Shown: positions 17,235 through 26,188 of the stretch, piece after piece
Position numbering within the stretch: position 1 is the first letter of the stretch
How the letters are laid out: each line of letters opens with the position of its first letter
Program-made: the position numbers and the translations under genes
Assembly: GCF_046267875.1 (NCBI RefSeq)
Contig: NZ_CP176502.1
Coordinates: 992,001 to 1,056,000 of the forward strand
Direction: 5' to 3'
DNA: 64,000 nucleotides
From: Mannheimia glucosida
GTDB lineage: Bacteria > Pseudomonadota > Gammaproteobacteria > Enterobacterales > Pasteurellaceae
The notes under the pieces: model-generated
What the model was told of the DNA's origin: nothing
Databases searched by the model: none
What the model saw: only the letters and a program-made list of their open reading frames with translations

Positions 17235-19555
17235 CTGACTTAAATCTAAAAATCAGCCAAATTATTGCCAGCGAACTCAACGTTGGCTCACACCAAATTC
17301 TTGCAGCCATCACGCTATTAGATGAGGGCAATACCATTCCATTTATCGCCCGTTACCGTAAAGAAGTGACCGGCGGGCTAGACGACACCCAACTTCGCCA
17401 TTTTGAAACCCGCTTAATTTATTTGCGTGAAATGGACGAACGCCGCCAAACCATTTTGAAGTCCATTGAAGAACAAGGCAAATTAACCGATGAATTAAAA
17501 GCCAAAATCCTCAGCAGCGAAAGCAAGACCGAGCTGGAAGATCTCTATTTGCCGTATAAGCCTAAACGTCGTACCAGAGGGCAAATTGCGATTGAAGCAG
17601 GGTTAGAGCCATTGGCGGACAGTTTATGGAATGATCCGAAACAAGATCCTGAAACCTTAGCCTCAAACTTTATCGATGCCGAAAAAGGCGTTGCGGATAC
17701 CAAAGCGGCATTAGACGGGGCAAGATATATTTTAATGGAGCGTTTTAGCGAAGATGCCGAACTACTTGCAAAACTTCGCCAATATTTGACCGCTTACGCC
17801 ACGTTGGAATCGAAAGTGATTGACGGCAAAGAGGAAGAGGGTGAGAAATTCCGTGATTATTTTGCTCATAGCGAGCCGTTTAACAGCGTGCCTTCCCACC
17901 GTGCTTTGGCGATGTTCCGTGGGCGAAATGAAGGAGTGCTATCGCTTGCATTAAATGCCGATCCGACTGCGGAAGAAGGGACAAAATCCAGCCATTGTGA
18001 AGAAATTATTCGTGAGCATTTGGGCGTGATTTTCAATCATCAGCCGGCGGATAAATGGCGTGAGCAAGTGATTGCTTGGACTTGGAAAATCAAAGCCGCT
18101 CTGCATTTAGAAACTGAATTAATGGCAACTTTGCGTGAAAAAGCCGAAGAAGAGGCGATTGATGTGTTTGCCCGCAATCTCTCGGCATTATTAATGGCAG
18201 CCCCTGCCGGTGCGAGAAATACAATGGGGCTAGACCCGGGCTTGCGTACCGGCGTGAAAGTGGCGGTGGTGGATAACACCGGTAAATTGCTGGATACCGC
18301 CACAATTTACCCTCACACCGGGCGAGAGGCGGAGGCGCAGCTTGCGATTTTCAGCTTAATTAAAAAGCACAATGTGGAGCTGATTGCGATTGGTAACGGT
18401 ACGGCTTCTCGTGAAACCGAACGTTTTGCCAAAACGGTCATTAAAGAAATCAAAGAGAATAAACCACAAACGGTGGTGGTGAGTGAGGCTGGGGCATCGG
18501 TCTATTCTGCCTCTGAATTCGCTGCTAACGAGTTCCCAAATTTAGACGTTTCATTGCGTGGAGCGGTTTCGATTGCCAGACGTTTGCAAGATCCACTTGC
18601 CGAGTTAGTGAAAATCGAACCAAAAGCGATTGGTGTTGGGCAGTATCAACACGATGTAAACCAATCTCAACTGGCTCGCAAATTAGATGCGGTGGTAGAA
18701 GATTGTGTAAACGCAGTGGGTGTGGATCTGAATACTGCCTCTGCTCCGTTGCTGGCTCGGGTGGCGGGAATGACCAAAACATTGGCACAAAATATCGTGG
18801 CATTCCGTGACGAAAACGGACGTTTTGCCAGCCGTTCAGAGCTGAAAAAAGTGCCTCGTTTAGGGCCGAAAGCCTTTGAACAGTGTGCCGGTTTTATGCG
18901 AATTATCGGCGGAAAAAATGCCCTTGATGCCTCAAGCGTTCACCCGGAAGCTTACCCGGTGGTAGAAAAAATCTTACAGGCAACCACCTCAACACTTGCA
19001 GAATTAATGGGTAACAGCAGCAAAATTCACTCGCTCAACGCCAAAGATTTTGTGGACGAGCAGTTTGGTTTACCAACGGTGAACGATATTTTCAAAGAGC
19101 TGGAAAAACCGGGGCGTGACCCTCGTGGAGAGTTCAAAACCGCCGTGTTTATGGACGGCGTGGAAGAAATTACCGACCTCAAAGCCGGTATGATTTTGGA
19201 AGGCACAGTGACCAATGTGGCAAACTTTGGGGCTTTTGTCGATATTGGCGTACACCAAGACGGCTTGGTGCATATTTCAATGCTCTCAAACTCTTTTGTT
19301 GAAGATCCGCACACGGTAGTGAAAGCCGGAGATGTGGTGAAAGTGAAAGTGCTAGAAGTCGATGCTGCTCGTAAGCGTATCGCACTAACAATGCGTTTAG
19401 ACGATAAACCAACCGACAAAAAAGAGCCAACAAGCGGTCGAAATTCAGCAGAAATTCGCAAAAATACGCAGAAAAATGACCGCTTGCAACGTGATAACCG
19501 CAACACATTTGGCAACAACGCTTTTGCCGATGCGTTAAAAGGGTGGAAGAAGTAA
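17231..19555 (+). CDS. tex: Tex-family RNA-binding transcription accessory protein
   Basis: The 774-residue protein shows the Tex order: N-terminal helical domain (INTPFIARYRKEVTGGLDD-like near residue 37), a YqgF/RNase H-like domain (MGLDPGLRTGVKVAVVD near 335), helix-hairpin-helix repeats (LNTASAPLLARVAGM near 500) and a C-terminal S1 RNA-binding domain (EGTVTNVANFGAFVDIGVHQDGLVHIS near 655). It binds RNA and affects transcription. The tail after S1 (about residues 725-774) is a charged linker whose codons contain two uptake signals in opposite directions. The ATG overlaps the pilW stop. Confidence 0.95.
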   Translation: MTDLNLKISQIIASELNVGSHQILAAITLLDEGNTIPFIARYRKEVTGGLDDTQLRHFETRLIYLREMDERRQTILKSIEEQGKLTDELKAKILSSESKTELEDLYLPYKPKRRTRGQIAIEAGLEPLADSLWNDPKQDPETLASNFIDAEKGVADTKAALDGARYILMERFSEDAELLAKLRQYLTAYATLESKVIDGKEEEGEKFRDYFAHSEPFNSVPSHRALAMFRGRNEGVLSLALNADPTAEEGTKSSHCEEIIREHLGVIFNHQPADKWREQVIAWTWKIKAALHLETELMATLREKAEEEAIDVFARNLSALLMAAPAGARNTMGLDPGLRTGVKVAVVDNTGKLLDTATIYPHTGREAEAQLAIFSLIKKHNVELIAIGNGTASRETERFAKTVIKEIKENKPQTVVVSEAGASVYSASEFAANEFPNLDVSLRGAVSIARRLQDPLAELVKIEPKAIGVGQYQHDVNQSQLARKLDAVVEDCVNAVGVDLNTASAPLLARVAGMTKTLAQNIVAFRDENGRFASRSELKKVPRLGPKAFEQCAGFMRIIGGKNALDASSVHPEAYPVVEKILQATTSTLAELMGNSSKIHSLNAKDFVDEQFGLPTVNDIFKELEKPGRDPRGEFKTAVFMDGVEEITDLKAGMILEGTVTNVANFGAFVDIGVHQDGLVHISMLSNSFVEDPHTVVKAGDVVKVKVLEVDAARKRIALTMRLDDKPTDKKEPTSGRNSAEIRKNTQKNDRLQRDNRNTFGNNAFADALKGWKK

Positions 19556-19573
19556 GGAAAAACAGAGAAAAGA

Positions 19574-19596
19574 AAGGGCGAAATATTTTCGCCCTT
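19574..19596. terminator. tex / nitroreductase terminator
   Basis: A 10-bp stem AAGGGCGAAA / TTTCGCCCTT with loop TAT lies between two convergent genes. Confidence 0.8.
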
Positions 19597-19623
19597 ATTA
19601 CTAACTTTTATCTATTAATCCGC

Positions 19624-20187
19624 TTACTTAAGATAACGTACAAAGCCCTCTAAACTTTCACTTTCAGGGGCTAATGCAATTTGCTCGCCTTCTGCCGGTG
19701 AGCCAAGCATAATCAAAGCAATGATTTTATCCGATTCTTGGCAACCAAAAGCAGAGCGAAGGGCAGTGCCGTTAATCCATTTATTAGTGATCCAAACTGT
19801 ATCAAAGCCTTGTGCATTTGCCGCTAACTGAATGGCGTAGGTGGCACAGCCTGCGGTAATCATCTGCTCCCAACTTGGTACTTTGGCGATACTGTCGTCT
19901 AATTTTGCCACTACGCCGATAATCATTGGAGCTTGATTAGCTAATTTTTCCGCTTTTTTTAAGCGTTCCTCGCCCATCTCAAATTCTTCTACCGCAGCTT
20001 TTAAACATTCACCAAACTGCGACATACCGCTTTTTTCAATCACCACAAAGCGATAAGGCTTTAACCGCCCATGATCCGGCACTCGGAGGCCTGCTTTTAG
20101 AATTTGTTCAAGCTGTTCTGCATTCGGGGCTTTATCGCCAAATTTTTTATTTGAACGACGACGGTGTAATAAATCCAAGATTTGCAT
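19624..20187 (-). CDS. ydjA: NAD(P)H nitroreductase, YdjA family
   Basis: This 187-residue FMN-binding nitroreductase has the small size of YdjA (183 in E. coli). FMN phosphate contacts RRRSNKKF (residues 9-16) and the GLRVPDHGRLKPYRFVV stretch (33-49) are visible, as is the dimer-interface region WEQMITAGCATYAIQLAA. The physiological substrate of the family is unknown. Single gene, convergent with tex. Confidence 0.87.
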   Translation of the reverse strand: MQILDLLHRRRSNKKFGDKAPNAEQLEQILKAGLRVPDHGRLKPYRFVVIEKSGMSQFGECLKAAVEEFEMGEERLKKAEKLANQAPMIIGVVAKLDDSIAKVPSWEQMITAGCATYAIQLAANAQGFDTVWITNKWINGTALRSAFGCQESDKIIALIMLGSPAEGEQIALAPESESLEGFVRYLK

Positions 20188-20288
20188 AAGCGTTCCTTTG
20201 TTAATTTTTTGCGTTCAAGAATAGCATATTTTCTTCATTTGGTGATTGCTTTATACTGTGCCGACTGATTTTATTTTAGGAATTTCTG

Positions 20289-22145
20289 ATGTTAACGATT
20301 TTAAAAGCATTTTACCGAATCTTCCGCTGTATTAGAGAGTGTGTAATTAATCTCTTTTTTATTCTGTTTATTTTGCTGTTAGTACCGGTAGTGGCGTTTA
20401 TCAGCTCTTCTAGCAGTACGCAAAAGCCGGTGTTTACTCAAGGGGCATTACGTTTAAATGTAGATGGTTATTTAGCGGATAATCGTGAAGAATTTACCGA
20501 TTTCTACCGCTTGGTGCAATCGGAATTAGGTAGTTCCGAGCCGTTTAAAATTTCGACTTTTGATGTGGTACAAGCCATTAGCCACGCCAAAGATGACCCT
20601 AAAATTACCGGCTTGGTGTTAGATCTGCAAAAGCTACAAAGTGCCGATTTTAGCTCGTTGGATTTCATTGGTAATGAAATCAACAACTTCAAGCAATCGG
20701 GCAAACCGGTGATTGCGGTGGCTGAAGAATACTCGCAAAAACAATATTATCTTGCCTCCTTTGCCGATGAAATTTACCTCAACAAAGTTGGTGCGGTAGA
20801 TTTAAAAGGCTTGGATTATTCCAACACCTATTTCAAAACCTTGCTCGATAAAATTGAGGCTGAACCGCATATTTTCCGTGTCGGTACTTATAAATCTGCG
20901 GTTGAGCCGTTTATGCGTGATGATATGTCTGAAGAGGCGAAACAAAATGCCCGAGGCTGGTTAAACGGCACTTGGCAACAAACGGTGGCAACACTGGCTA
21001 AAAACCGCAACATTGAACCGCAAGCGCTGGATTTATCGCCTGCCAATTACATTGAAAAATATAAGCAAGCCAAAGGCGATGATGCTCAATTTGCATTAAA
21101 CCAAAAATGGGTTAGCCAATTAGTTTCTAGTCAGGAAAGCCGAGATAAACTGATTGCTCAGTTTGGTAAAAACAGCGAAGGTAACTATAACCAGATTGAA
21201 TTTTTGGATTATATGACTGAACTGAACGACCGCTTTGCAGAAGTAAATGCCCCGAAAATTGCGGTGGTGAATGTGGAAGGGGCGATCGCAGGTGGTGAAA
21301 GTGATGAAATGAATGTGGGCAGTGAAACGTTGGTGAAATTACTGCAACAAGCCCGAGATGATAAAAATGTAGAGGGCTTAATTCTACGTATTAACAGCCC
21401 CGGTGGTAGTGCAGTGGCGTCTGAACTGATTCGCCAAGAAGTAGAAGCCTTTCAACAAGCCGGCAAACCGGTGGTTGCATCAATGGGTGGAATGGCGGCA
21501 TCGGGCGGTTATTGGATTGCGGCTACCAGCGATAAAATTATTGCCAGCCCGAATACGCTTACCGGCTCTATCGGTATTTTCGGTTTAGCAGTCACTTTTG
21601 AAAAAACCGCTAAAAATCTCGGTGTGAGCGAAGACGGCATTGCGACTTCTGCCCTAGCACAGCAAGCCGGCTTAAAAAGCCTACCGCAAGAGCAGGCAGA
21701 AGTGTTGCAAATTGGGATTGAAAACGGCTACGACCGCTTTTTAGATCTGGTTTCTCGTGGTAGAAAAATGCCCAAAGAGGCGGTGGATAAAGTGGCTCAA
21801 GGGCAAGTATGGCTGGGAGCTGATGCCTTAAAACACGGATTGGTTGATGAGTTGGGTAATTTTAATGTGGCATATAATGCGTTATCTGAATTGATCAACC
21901 AAAAACGTGAAGCCAAAAACCAAGCTAAAGTCGAACAGTTCGGCTTACAATGGTTTGCAGAGCAAGATGACAGCTTATTTAGCACGCTTGCCCGTGATTT
22001 CAAAGCCCAATTACAATTTAGCGTGGCAAATTGGCTTGATTTACCGCTGTTGAAGCAACCGCACCAACAGCTAGAGACTCTTTCACGTTTTAACGATCCG
22101 AAACAGATGTATCTTTACTGTTTAAATTGTGGGAAGATCGATTAA
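20289..22145 (+). CDS. sppA: Signal peptide peptidase SppA (protease IV, 67 kDa type)
   Basis: This 618-residue inner-membrane serine protease degrades cleaved signal peptides. An N-terminal membrane anchor (about residues 19-40) is followed by two S49 domains. The Ser/Lys dyad is visible: K202 in RVGTYKSAVEPF and S405 in MGGMAASGGYW, matching K209 and S409 of the E. coli enzyme. Length matches E. coli (618). Divergent from ydjA with about 100 bp between. Confidence 0.95.
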   Translation: MLTILKAFYRIFRCIRECVINLFFILFILLLVPVVAFISSSSSTQKPVFTQGALRLNVDGYLADNREEFTDFYRLVQSELGSSEPFKISTFDVVQAISHAKDDPKITGLVLDLQKLQSADFSSLDFIGNEINNFKQSGKPVIAVAEEYSQKQYYLASFADEIYLNKVGAVDLKGLDYSNTYFKTLLDKIEAEPHIFRVGTYKSAVEPFMRDDMSEEAKQNARGWLNGTWQQTVATLAKNRNIEPQALDLSPANYIEKYKQAKGDDAQFALNQKWVSQLVSSQESRDKLIAQFGKNSEGNYNQIEFLDYMTELNDRFAEVNAPKIAVVNVEGAIAGGESDEMNVGSETLVKLLQQARDDKNVEGLILRINSPGGSAVASELIRQEVEAFQQAGKPVVASMGGMAASGGYWIAATSDKIIASPNTLTGSIGIFGLAVTFEKTAKNLGVSEDGIATSALAQQAGLKSLPQEQAEVLQIGIENGYDRFLDLVSRGRKMPKEAVDKVAQGQVWLGADALKHGLVDELGNFNVAYNALSELINQKREAKNQAKVEQFGLQWFAEQDDSLFSTLARDFKAQLQFSVANWLDLPLLKQPHQQLETLSRFNDPKQMYLYCLNCGKID

Positions 22146-22158
22146 TTATTGAATTTAA

Positions 22159-22178
22159 GGGCAGGTTTTCACCTGCCC
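22159..22178. terminator. Bidirectional terminator sppA / autotransporter
   Basis: An 8-bp GC-rich stem GGGCAGGT / ACCTGCCC with loop TTTC is extended outward by AATTTAA / TTAAATT after a small bulge. Confidence 0.85.
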
Positions 22179-22185
22179 TCTTAAA

Positions 22186-24942
22186 TTACCATTGATAACG
22201 ATAATTTACTAATACATTAAATGGTTGTTTCAGTTTATTACCTGAAGCAACTGATGCCTCTAAACCTAAACGGTGATTACCGTTCCCCGCACTCAAGCCA
22301 AGTGAACCTTGCACTCTGCCCTTATTTTCGGCAACTTCAAATTGATATTGGTTTACCTGCACTTTTGCACTATTGGCTTTTTCCGCAATGCCGCTCACTT
22401 CCATATAAGGTTGAAGATTCCAACCATTATTCAAGGCAAAGCCTTTTGCTACTCTTACGCCAGCACGGGCAACCAAAAGATTTAACCGTTCCTCATCGGC
22501 TTTACCGTTAATGGTGTGGTAGGCAAGTTGAGCTTGTGGTGTCACTACCCAGTCATTGCTTAATGCAAAGCGTTTACCGATTTCACTGGATATGCCAAAT
22601 GCATTATATTTACGTTTTTCGCTATTTGATTCAGCAGTTAGGTGTTCATATTTAGCGATATTATCTAAATACCAACCTTGCTCATTGGCAAAAGTCGCAT
22701 AAAAACCGACCGCTTGTGAACGCAATTTGCCTTTACCATATTCGCCGTTAAAGTCCACATCAGCACGGCTCGTGCCTACGAAACCGCCTAAACGTAAGGT
22801 ATCACTGACCGCCTTATCCGCCCCGATTTGTAAGCTGTGGCTATCCATTTCAAAACCGGAAGAACGGCTGTCTGTCGCCACATTTTGAGACTTAGCTTCA
22901 GTGCGGCCATTTTGGTTTTTCACCCAAACATTGCTTGCGTTCTCGGTTTTCAATTCTCCCAAACGTTGGTGAATGCCTTGCAAATTTTGCGTGAGTAACA
23001 AGCCCTGAGCTTGGCGGAGCGACACCAAGGCATTCGAGGTTTCACTCAATTCCGCCAATGCCGGAGTGGTGGTTGGTACGCTCGGTGGGGTTGGAACAGG
23101 CCGCGGAGCTGGGGTTGTAGGTGGCACCGTTGGTGGTGTCACTGGCTTAGCCGTTTCTGTCGGTGGAGGAGTTGGCTTAGTAGGCTCTACCGATGGTACT
23201 ACAGGAGTTACTGGTTTAACTGGCTCTGTTGGAGGTGCTACCGGTTGGGTTGGCTCAGTTATGTCAGGTTTATCTTTTGGAGTTACCTTATTAGAAAGTA
23301 CCCAGTCTGTTCCTTCTTTATTTAAGTGATAACGGTAAGCTCCAGCATCCACAAAATCTTTATCTTTTAATGAAAATGCTGCAACGCCATCAGTGGTTTT
23401 TACTAACGTTACTTTTCCACCTTCAGCTTCAGGTTCATTACCACTATCTTTAACCGTAATAGTATGTTTGCCATCAGATTTACCTTTGACAATAACACTA
23501 TTTCCTTTTTCAGAAGCAAGATCGGTATTTAATCCAAAATGGAGATTTCCGCTTAAATTACCATTGATCACTAAATTAGAAAAATTCTGAGATTTCTTAA
23601 TATTAATTTCTGAATTATTCCCTGATAAATCTTTAATATCTCGTGTAAAATCTGAAGAATATGTCCAATTAGAATCATTTAATTCAACAGACATTTTTGC
23701 ATCATCAATATAACCACTTAATTTCGAATTTTTAGAGGTTAATCGATGGTTACCTGGATTATATTGACTTTCAGATCTTAATACTGTTGTTTCTATAGTA
23801 CTATTTTCTAATTGAATATCTAGATTGGTTGTAGCTCTAGAATCTATCGGAATAAATCCACGTTCTGCTTTCAAAGTACTACCTTTAATAAGAATTTTAT
23901 TATTACTATCTGATTCTGATCTATCATCTCCAAAAAGAAAAGCTTTTGGCTTATTAGCCTCTATTTTTGTATTAGTAATAGAAAGTGTAGAGTTACCAAC
24001 AATAAATATTCCATCGCCATTTTTATTTGTTATAGTACTATCCTTAATATCCATTGTCGTATTTGTCAAAAGAATATTACCATTAACAAATAAACGAGAT
24101 TCCCCAGCTAATTCTTTAGTAGTAGCAAGTGTAGAATTAGTAATTTTGAATGTTGAATCTGTGGCATTAATAATTGTATCTGACTCAGCAAGATTAATTG
24201 AAGAATCTTTGATAATAGTATTAGATTTTATTGCTGATATCATGCCACCTCTATTTTTCTTACCTGTATTAGACAGTTTTGAAGAAGATACATTTAAGGT
24301 TGAATTATTTAAATAAATAAGGCGGCTATCATTATGAGAAGATAAGGTAGAATTGATAATATTAATAGTAGAATTGTTTAAGCTATTTAGTTGTGCTGTA
24401 TTAGAGTAAAAAGTACTTATATTCTCAGGAGTAGAAGATTTTAACTCACTATTATTTATATTAACCGTTGCATCATTCTCTGCGTAGACTATTTTTGCAT
24501 TGCCTCCTGAATTATGCGTAAGTTTAGTATGATTTAATGTTAATGTTGATTTATCAACATCTAACAGATTATTAGTTTTCCCTTCAGAATCAGGAGAAAG
24601 AGATAATGTACTATTATTAAATACTACAGAAGAATTGTCTAAAACGGAAAATAAATCCATATTAGAACTGAATCTCCAATAGCGTTTGGATTTTTTACTC
24701 CCATCACCTGACACTGTAGCATTATTAAATACCGCATTAGTAGCCTTGAGCTCTATTTCAGGATCTTGTGTGCTTGCACCAGATAAATCATAAGTACAAG
24801 TATTACTTTGGATCGTTTGATCTTTAGTCGTAAAGCCTTCAGTAATAATCATATTGTCACAGTTTGCAGCCTGTGCTGTACTTGCAGCCATACCAACAGA
24901 TATTAACACGAGAGTGATGGGGGATAATTTAAAACTCTTCAT
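22186..24942 (-). CDS. Autotransporter with beta-helix passenger and proline-rich stalk
   Basis: This 918-residue type V secreted surface protein has a signal peptide (to about AQA, residue 25). The passenger (about 26-550) consists of repeated strand-turn words such as NNSTLNVSSSKL, the look of a pertactin/AIDA-type beta-helix. A proline-rich stalk with repeated P-T-x-P (about 554-640) resembles that of pertactin. The C-terminal barrel (about 660-918) begins with the NVWVKNQNGRTEAK region and ends YRYQW, a typical last strand. No protease motif is visible. Function as an adhesin is likely from the class but not shown. AAGGAAAG precedes the ATG; the gene lies directly behind the cytX terminator. 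Confidence 0.88.
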   Translation of the reverse strand: MKSFKLSPITLVLISVGMAASTAQAANCDNMIITEGFTTKDQTIQSNTCTYDLSGASTQDPEIELKATNAVFNNATVSGDGSKKSKRYWRFSSNMDLFSVLDNSSVVFNNSTLSLSPDSEGKTNNLLDVDKSTLTLNHTKLTHNSGGNAKIVYAENDATVNINNSELKSSTPENISTFYSNTAQLNSLNNSTINIINSTLSSHNDSRLIYLNNSTLNVSSSKLSNTGKKNRGGMISAIKSNTIIKDSSINLAESDTIINATDSTFKITNSTLATTKELAGESRLFVNGNILLTNTTMDIKDSTITNKNGDGIFIVGNSTLSITNTKIEANKPKAFLFGDDRSESDSNNKILIKGSTLKAERGFIPIDSRATTNLDIQLENSTIETTVLRSESQYNPGNHRLTSKNSKLSGYIDDAKMSVELNDSNWTYSSDFTRDIKDLSGNNSEINIKKSQNFSNLVINGNLSGNLHFGLNTDLASEKGNSVIVKGKSDGKHTITVKDSGNEPEAEGGKVTLVKTTDGVAAFSLKDKDFVDAGAYRYHLNKEGTDWVLSNKVTPKDKPDITEPTQPVAPPTEPVKPVTPVVPSVEPTKPTPPPTETAKPVTPPTVPPTTPAPRPVPTPPSVPTTTPALAELSETSNALVSLRQAQGLLLTQNLQGIHQRLGELKTENASNVWVKNQNGRTEAKSQNVATDSRSSGFEMDSHSLQIGADKAVSDTLRLGGFVGTSRADVDFNGEYGKGKLRSQAVGFYATFANEQGWYLDNIAKYEHLTAESNSEKRKYNAFGISSEIGKRFALSNDWVVTPQAQLAYHTINGKADEERLNLLVARAGVRVAKGFALNNGWNLQPYMEVSGIAEKANSAKVQVNQYQFEVAENKGRVQGSLGLSAGNGNHRLGLEASVASGNKLKQPFNVLVNYRYQW

Positions 24943-24965
24943 AAACTTTCCTTATTGTTTAAAAC

Positions 24966-25009
24966 AAGCGGTTCAATTTTAGCAAATTTTCACTCCAATT
25001 GAACCGCTT
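24966..25009 (-). terminator. cytX terminator formed by an inverted uptake-signal pair
   Basis: Arms AAGCGGTTCAATT and AATTGAACCGCTT (13 bp) enclose an 18-base loop. Each arm contains the AAGCGGT core of the uptake signal. The hairpin sits between the cytX stop and the autotransporter start. Confidence 0.7.
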
Positions 25010-25015
25010 ATCTTT

Positions 25016-26188
25016 CTATTTTGTGAGCTTTCTCACAAAAATGGTGCCGAGAAAAATCACTAACATCACCGGAATGGTTAAACCGAGTGGTAAATGCACT
25101 TGGTGGTAAGAGAGAAGGTGGTATAGCACGAAGCCGACAAGCCATAATCCGGCGGCAATCCAATCGAGGTTAGGCTGTGCTTGGTGGCGTTTTAACACAA
25201 AGAAATCCGCAATTTGCACAGCGATCATCGGGGCGAATACCGAGCCTATCAGTAGTAGGAAATTTTCATATTGAGTAACGGGTAAACTGATTGCCAAGAG
25301 TGTGCCGATGATTGCCACTAAAATAGCGGTAGGGGTTTCTTTAAATTTTACCGTGATATTGCTGGCACTGACACCGGCGGAATGGGCATCAAGAAACGTG
25401 GTAGTAACCGTCGAAAGAATCATCACAATAATGCCGATAAGGCTCATTCCTGTCATTAGTAACATAGGGGCAATTTCGGTTTGCCCGGTAAATAGCACCA
25501 TACCTAGCCCTAACGCATACATCCACGCACTGGTGATCAAATAGCCTACAGTTGCCGAAAGGGTTGCGGCAAAAGGCTTTTTCGCTTTAGAGGTGTAGTC
25601 TGATACCAGAGGTAGCCACGAAAGAGGCATAATAGTGGCTAATTCTACCGCAGTGCTAAACGGTATATCACCCGAAACAGGGAAGTTTTCCTGCCCATTC
25701 AACACTTTAATGCTTAGCCATAAGGTGAGTAAAAACATAGCCACTAAGGTGAATAACTTGAATTTTCCAACCTGATTAGAGCCGGTAAAAAGCCATAGCA
25801 CAATCATCAATCCAAGCACGATTGCCCAAAGTGAGAACGCCGAATATTCCCATAAGGCAAGGCTTAGGGCATTGCTGATTTCCGCTCCGGTGTAAATCAT
25901 AATAGCCGTCCACCCCACAAGCTGTAGCACATTGGCAACGGAGAAAAACACCGAGCCTTTGCCAAAGGAAATCTGCACCGTTTGCATCGCATTTTTGCCG
26001 GTTTTCGCCCCAATTAAGCCGGCAGCAAAAAACAATACGCCGCCTAATAAATGCCCTAACAATATCGCCAGTAAGCCTTGTTGCCAGCCGAGTGGGGCAA
26101 TCCAAGTACCGACCACGATTGCACTGGCACTAATGCCGGCACCCGCCCAAATCAAACCACTGTTTAACGTGCTAAGTGTTCTATTCAT
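25016..26188 (-). CDS. cytX: Hydroxymethylpyrimidine transporter CytX (candidate)
   Basis: This 390-residue NCS1-family permease has about twelve membrane segments and opens with LNSGLIWAGAGISASAIVVGTW. CytX proteins are predicted importers of the thiamine pyrimidine precursor HMP. The ATG at 26188 is chosen because GGAGG lies 5 bases upstream and because it overlaps the thiDE stop by 8 bp (ATGAATAG); the longer frame from 26206 adds six unlikely residues. It is the second gene behind a TPP riboswitch, which supports the thiamine role. Transport of HMP in this organism is inferred. Confidence 0.82.
   Translation of the reverse strand: MNRTLSTLNSGLIWAGAGISASAIVVGTWIAPLGWQQGLLAILLGHLLGGVLFFAAGLIGAKTGKNAMQTVQISFGKGSVFFSVANVLQLVGWTAIMIYTGAEISNALSLALWEYSAFSLWAIVLGLMIVLWLFTGSNQVGKFKLFTLVAMFLLTLWLSIKVLNGQENFPVSGDIPFSTAVELATIMPLSWLPLVSDYTSKAKKPFAATLSATVGYLITSAWMYALGLGMVLFTGQTEIAPMLLMTGMSLIGIIVMILSTVTTTFLDAHSAGVSASNITVKFKETPTAILVAIIGTLLAISLPVTQYENFLLLIGSVFAPMIAVQIADFFVLKRHQAQPNLDWIAAGLWLVGFVLYHLLSYHQVHLPLGLTIPVMLVIFLGTIFVRKLTK

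Noticed and set aside
23011..23329. Plus-strand frames of about 90-100 codons over the proline-rich stalk of the autotransporter
   Set aside because: They are complements of low-complexity proline and threonine codons, giving Gly/Trp/Arg-rich translations with no RBS.
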